64,000 bases of DNA from Filobasidium wieringae (lineage: Eukaryota > Basidiomycota > Tremellomycetes > Filobasidiales > Filobasidiaceae). Every line of letters starts with the position of its first letter. Within the stretch, counting starts at the first letter, position 1. Of the stretch, positions 60,113 through 64,000 are shown piece after piece. The stretch spans positions 857,406 to 921,405 of the forward strand of contig BCIV01000010.1 in NCBI GenBank assembly GCA_001600055.1. Direction: 5' to 3'. Under the pieces are notes generated by a model, which saw nothing but the letters and a program-made list of their open reading frames with translations, was not told the origin of the DNA and did no database searches. Position numbers and translations under genes: made by a program.

Positions 60113-61182
60113 TATGAGTTTGACGTGAGGAAGCGTTCGATGTGATGGAGACTATCACAAAGGTAAGGACAGGACCGAAGGCCCGCTTATATAGCAGAGT
60201 AATGTTAACCATCGTATGCAAGGACAGCTGTCCTTTCACGATGCTACGGCCTAGCCTAAAAAGCTGAACGATTGGTTAGAGCGCACCATCGCTGTTTAAC
60301 GATATGTTCGAGAGATTTAAAGTAAAGGATCTGATTGGAGGAGGGTACGCCCAAAATTCGAGGAGTATTCAGGCTCAAACCTCGCTTAACACGTCTTGAC
60401 CTGTGGCAAAATCAGCTCGTTTCACATCGAGCGCGTCACATTTGCGTAAACCGCTCAAATCTCCATTCACATGTATCTGCAGGTCATGATCAGTGGTTGT
60501 AGACGACTTATTCCGGTCAACTATGGCAGCGTCTTTCCGCTTGTTTGGGCGAACAGACGCTCTTTCGAACGTCCAGGTCCCGCTTGCCGGCTCTTGGTTG
60601 TGGTCCAATCAATGGTCCCCTTTATCTTTATTTTCTAAACATGACATGGACGCTCTCGCGAGATTATATTGACCTCATGCTTCGCACTTGTGTAGAAAAC
60701 TTCTTCGGAAACATTGCGGGACTGTCAATGCATGCCGGATGGACTAATCTTCCGACAAGATATCTCCGCAGAAACGTGACATTTAGCAACTATATCCTTG
60801 GCCGTGCATCTTTGACCCGTCCATATGGACGGAGATGAACCGGACCTGGGAAGCATGTCGATTTAGGTTGTACGCATCCGGCGGGGAAGCTTTTTGATCG
60901 CAGTTCTCTTGTAACGCAATCTTGCCCGATTCATCGCACGGACAATCTAGGTGTCAACGCCCACAGGTGACGGTTGTGCCAGTCACCAGTGAATACAACG
61001 ACATCTCGTCTAGCTCCGGCCAGGATACTTGACAACCTAGTCCACGGTCGTACGGTACCTGACTGTGGACGAGGAATTGGAAATCACAAGCCTTATCGCT
61101 TCTTGCAAGATGAGTAATCTTATGTTTTCTATAAATACAGGTAGTTCATCTAGCAACTCAAGCTCTTTGTCATCCCGTGAGC
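60113..61182. other. Intergenic, no gene recognised
   Basis: About 1.07 kb between the siderophore transporter start and the AOX stop. No credible coding exon was seen. Confidence 0.5.
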
Positions 61183-62842
61183 TCAATGAATCGGGTCAGC
61201 GGCGTCCTTTGCCTTCATAGCAAGCTCCTGATAAGCTTGCCGAGCGAAATGTGCTGCTTCGTCGCGAGTAAATCCTGGTTTCGTACCCTTCAGAATCGCA
61301 GACGGTTCTTTCAGTGCAAAAGGGCTGGATTGTCGAGGTTGATCAGTACCCTGAACGGGAAACTGGAGCGGATTCAAACCTACCTGAAGTCCCGTTTCTG
61401 GTCCAAACTCGCAAGCGAGTGATTGACAAACCGATGATTACTCTCATCGGCTCTGATTGATAGGATCACATCTTGCATCGTCGAGTTCTCTGCTAGCTTC
61501 CAGTAGTCCTGTACCATATTCATACTAGTAAGCTTCATGACGAGCAACTCGTGTCGGATTCAACTGACAATAGCGATCGCTGGCGCTTTCATATCCTTCC
61601 ATTCTGGCAATCGTCCTTTATCCATCTCCTCCAGGCACAACGTGTATGTTAGACAGGCTTCCTCCTCCAAGTAACCGACGAATCGGTGGGCCGATCGAGG
61701 CGCAACCATGTAAGCCAGGAAGAAAAGATTGAAGAAGACTCCCTGGGCTCCCAGTATGAGAGCCCGGAAGAATATCGACGGTTGTTTGATGGTCATGAAT
61801 GTACTATGGTCAACGGGTTAGATCACAGAGCATGCCGAATAGGAGGGTGCAGACGCACAGGAGATGCATTCTCTCGTTCTCAGCTTCAGCCATGAGGGTG
61901 TTGATCCAGCCTCCGTCACGTCTCTGTTGCAATCAAATCTATCAACGAATGACTTGGCCCATTGTTTAAGGTTTACCCACCATAAGACGTAGACTTCGTA
62001 GATGTCTTAGCATTCCAGCTACCATGCCCGGAACCCCTGCGATAGATTCCAGGAACAGACATCTTGCCAACCATTGTTCGGGAGTCATGACATGATTGCC
62101 GTCTCGAAGCTCTTGCAGTGTGCGACTGCGGCCATCATTGGGAACCGGTTTATGTCGGAAACTGTAACCTGTGATGGCATCGTATCCAGTCCTGATTCAA
62201 GAGTTCAGGTCTTGGTTGCTAGTGTCTAACAATTTGGTTCTTACTAACCTAGCGAATTTGACGAGACTCGATGCTAGCTTGTCCGACAGCGTTACGGTGT
62301 CCCGTCGGACTACTTTCACCGCATGCAATTCCTAATGACGAGTTGGAGGTAAGTCAGAAGACCAGTTTTCCAGCTTGATCATCAACTCACATCTACTGTG
62401 TAGACTGGATGGCTGATGGTCCACGGGCCGGTGTGAGCCGGGTCTTGCAAATCTCGAGACACGTTTGAAGGTTCCGCTTCTGCAGTCGATCGTCCGCTGT
62501 CAGAGATCTGGTATGAAGGTTGACATGTATTCGATGCTAACGCATGAAGTGGATTCCCTCTGATCCTTTGCCTCCTACTACCTCGGTTTTCCTCAAGGCC
62601 AACCGGTTGCGGTCACCTTGGCTTTCGTCCTTCTCTTTGGCTTCTTCCAATAACGCAGTCGAGTGCTCTAAGCGGATCGGCGTACCCGATTCCGTGTGAA
62701 GGTATCCCATGGTTGGGATGTTGAGCTTGTTGAGAGACCGGGGAGGGCAGGATAGTGGGTATATGCTAGATGCCGGTCTTGCGATAATTCGATTGCTGCT
62801 CGTGCGTAACACGGTAGTCGCGATGGATCGCGAGGTGAACAT
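61183..62842 (-). CDS. AOX1: Mitochondrial alternative oxidase
   Basis: Di-iron ubiquinol oxidase of the inner mitochondrial membrane (matrix face) that bypasses complexes III and IV. Eight exons (minus): 62542-62842, 62391-62479, 62249-62331, 61981-62191, 61859-61923, 61569-61803, 61384-61508 and 61183-61324. All phases agree, giving 416 residues. The presequence is [20 protein letters not shown]. Iron ligands are in [46 protein letters not shown] and [19 protein letters not shown]. The quinone-site region is [20 protein letters not shown]. The tail reads [16 protein letters not shown]. The last intron (61325-61383) stays open in one frame, so a longer read-through isoform is conceivable. 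Confidence 0.97.
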
Positions 62843-63361
62843 GGTCGATCAGGGATAAAGGTTCGTGCGTATGCAGTCGTTTCTACTTGCGGATCGTACG
62901 TTGATATTGGCTTGTAGATTATTGCCTCGATGGAAGCTCCTCTATCTATATGAAATGCCCTGACGGCTAAAGGAGTTGGACAGACGGCAATTCTCCACTC
63001 GAGACGGATCTCGGGAGAAACCGGGGTCGTGCTGCATACCGGTCGTTTTAACCTCACGGCCGTTACCTGGCCGTCCGCTTCGAACAGCCAATTTGACCTG
63101 TCAAATTGATGTGACTCAATATGCGACTCGGCGGCATGGACAGTTGTGGACAGTAATGTGGAACATGTGGAAGGATCGGAGCAGCTAGCTATCTTCCATA
63201 TGCGAAGTTCGTCCGGACGAGCGCCTGTGATAACGCATGAGGTATAACTCATTTACACCTGAGCATCGCAAAAGTGTCTGCAGATGTCTTTGTGGTTATA
63301 GAGATCCTCCAGCCTCTTGCGATCTAGCATTGTGAAAGTATACCCTGTACTTTACGGTAGC
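62843..63361. other. AOX promoter region
   Basis: About 520 bp. A minus-strand ORF crosses it but includes the AOX leader and is not protein-like. Nothing else recognised. Confidence 0.45.
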
Positions 63362-63715
63362 ATGGTTGAATTGCCTGATAGCCCTCGCCAGTACTACAGA
63401 CAGGCTATCGAGTATTGGCAATCACCTACTATCGACGTCGTCGCCGACAAAGACGGTCGTCGGGAAACTATCGCTCGGTTTCCACTCGAGTTTGTTCAGA
63501 GAGGAGGCAACGATACCTGGCTTTATGTCATAGAAGCTGTTGAGGAATTGGTCGAATCCAGTGATGGCGTACTGTGCCCACCCGGCGGGCTTCCGGTACG
63601 ACCAGCCAGTCGTCCTTTCCCCGGTACTTTTGTCTATTCTTCTTCCTCGTGTAGGTTCCTCACTGCATCGACTATCTATGATCAAACCGATACTCAGGAA
63701 TTCCAGGATTTCTAG
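63362..63715 (+). CDS. Hypothetical ORF of unknown function
   Basis: From the ATG at 63362 the frame reads MVELPDSPRQYYRQAIEYWQ, then VVADKDGRRETIARFPLEFV and DTWLYVIEAVEELVESSDGV, with protein-like composition. It stops at 63713-63715. A GTACGA..GTGTAG intron beginning near 63597 would instead give a stop at 63679-63681. No family was recognised and no second exon is clear, so the call is weak. Confidence 0.3.
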   Translation: MVELPDSPRQYYRQAIEYWQSPTIDVVADKDGRRETIARFPLEFVQRGGNDTWLYVIEAVEELVESSDGVLCPPGGLPVRPASRPFPGTFVYSSSSCRFLTASTIYDQTDTQEFQDF

Positions 63716-64000
63716 CCACCAATCCGGTCGGTCTAGCCAAAGGTCCTACTTACTCTACTTTCGCTTAGGGGTTAGAACGTCGTGTAGTACAGTAGAGAGT
63801 GTCTAGTTACAAGGTGTATTTGATTCCTAGCCATTCAAACGAGTCGTGCACCTTGTACACCACTTCCTCCTGTTTCCTCACGCTTCAAAGTGTCTGAAAC
63901 GAGCTCTAAGCAGTAGAAGTGAGAGTCTCTTGAGCAGGAACTCGTAAGATCCGACTGCCATCAGGCTGCGCCACTCCTCAAACACCTTCCTGCACTCTCC

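Noticed and set aside
63764..63775. TTAGGGGTTAG, a second telomere-like motif
   Set aside because: Only about one and a half units, with no gene disruption; it can easily occur by chance.

Overview
The window is nuclear DNA of a fungus, most likely a basidiomycete yeast of the Tremellomycetes. Every gene is cut by many short introns, roughly 35-130 nt, with GT..AG ends (GTAAGT or GTGAGT donors, CTNAC-like branch sites, CAG/TAG acceptors). STE12 carries two C-terminal C2H2 zinc fingers, the basidiomycete layout. The lineage is inferred from gene content and gene structure; no database was consulted. About 24 protein-coding genes are visible, packed on both strands, with no clear tRNA, rRNA, CRISPR or intact transposon.

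Layout. 1-0.7 kb: 5' part of a MATH-domain gene (-). 2.0-5.7 kb: STE12 (+), mating and filamentation transcription factor. 7.2-15.6 kb: a small metabolic group. A divergently transcribed pair consists of a carboxylic-acid reductase of NRPS-like A-T-R type (-) and an aldo/keto reductase (+), and an MFS anion permease (+) follows. 15.9-18.2 kb: kinase-like protein (-), probably frame-disrupted. 19.3-22.3 kb: DBF2/SID2-type NDR kinase (+). 24.4-29.4 kb: SPO22/ZIP4-like meiotic TPR protein (+) in more than 20 tiny exons. 29.8-32.5 kb: RBM26/27-like RNA-binding protein (+). 32.9-34.1 kb: secreted ricin-B-type lectin (+). 35.0-35.7 kb: small membrane protein (-). 35.9-37.0 kb: ubiquitin C-terminal hydrolase (-). 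37.2-38.2 kb: mitochondrial ferredoxin YAH1 (+).

38.8-41.3 kb: DHA1 MFS exporter (-). 41.9-44.5 kb: long-chain alcohol oxidase (-) with an apparent one-base insertion. 45.8-47.6 kb: secreted GH16 glucanase (+). About 48.2-49.1 kb: an unrecognised gene (-). 49.6-51.5 kb: GH28 polygalacturonase (-). 52.0-54.1 kb: ferroportin-like iron exporter (-). 54.7-55.9 kb: Kelch protein (+). 56.0-57.8 kb: aryl-alcohol-dehydrogenase-type AKR (-). 58.5-60.1 kb: siderophore-iron MFS transporter (-), interrupted by telomere-like repeats. 61.2-62.8 kb: alternative oxidase AOX (-). 63.4 kb to the end: a poorly supported ORF.

Functional themes: conversion of acids, aldehydes and alcohols (A-T-R reductase, two AKRs, fatty alcohol oxidase); plant-polymer degradation (GH16, GH28, lectin); iron (ferroportin, siderophore transporter, Yah1, and the di-iron enzyme AOX); and mating, meiosis and mitotic exit (STE12, SPO22-like, DBF2). 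The strongest anomaly is at 59014-59032. There, about three telomere-type repeats, flanked by a short palindrome, sit exactly where some 60-70 codons of the siderophore transporter are missing. It looks like a chromosome-break repair scar inside a gene.
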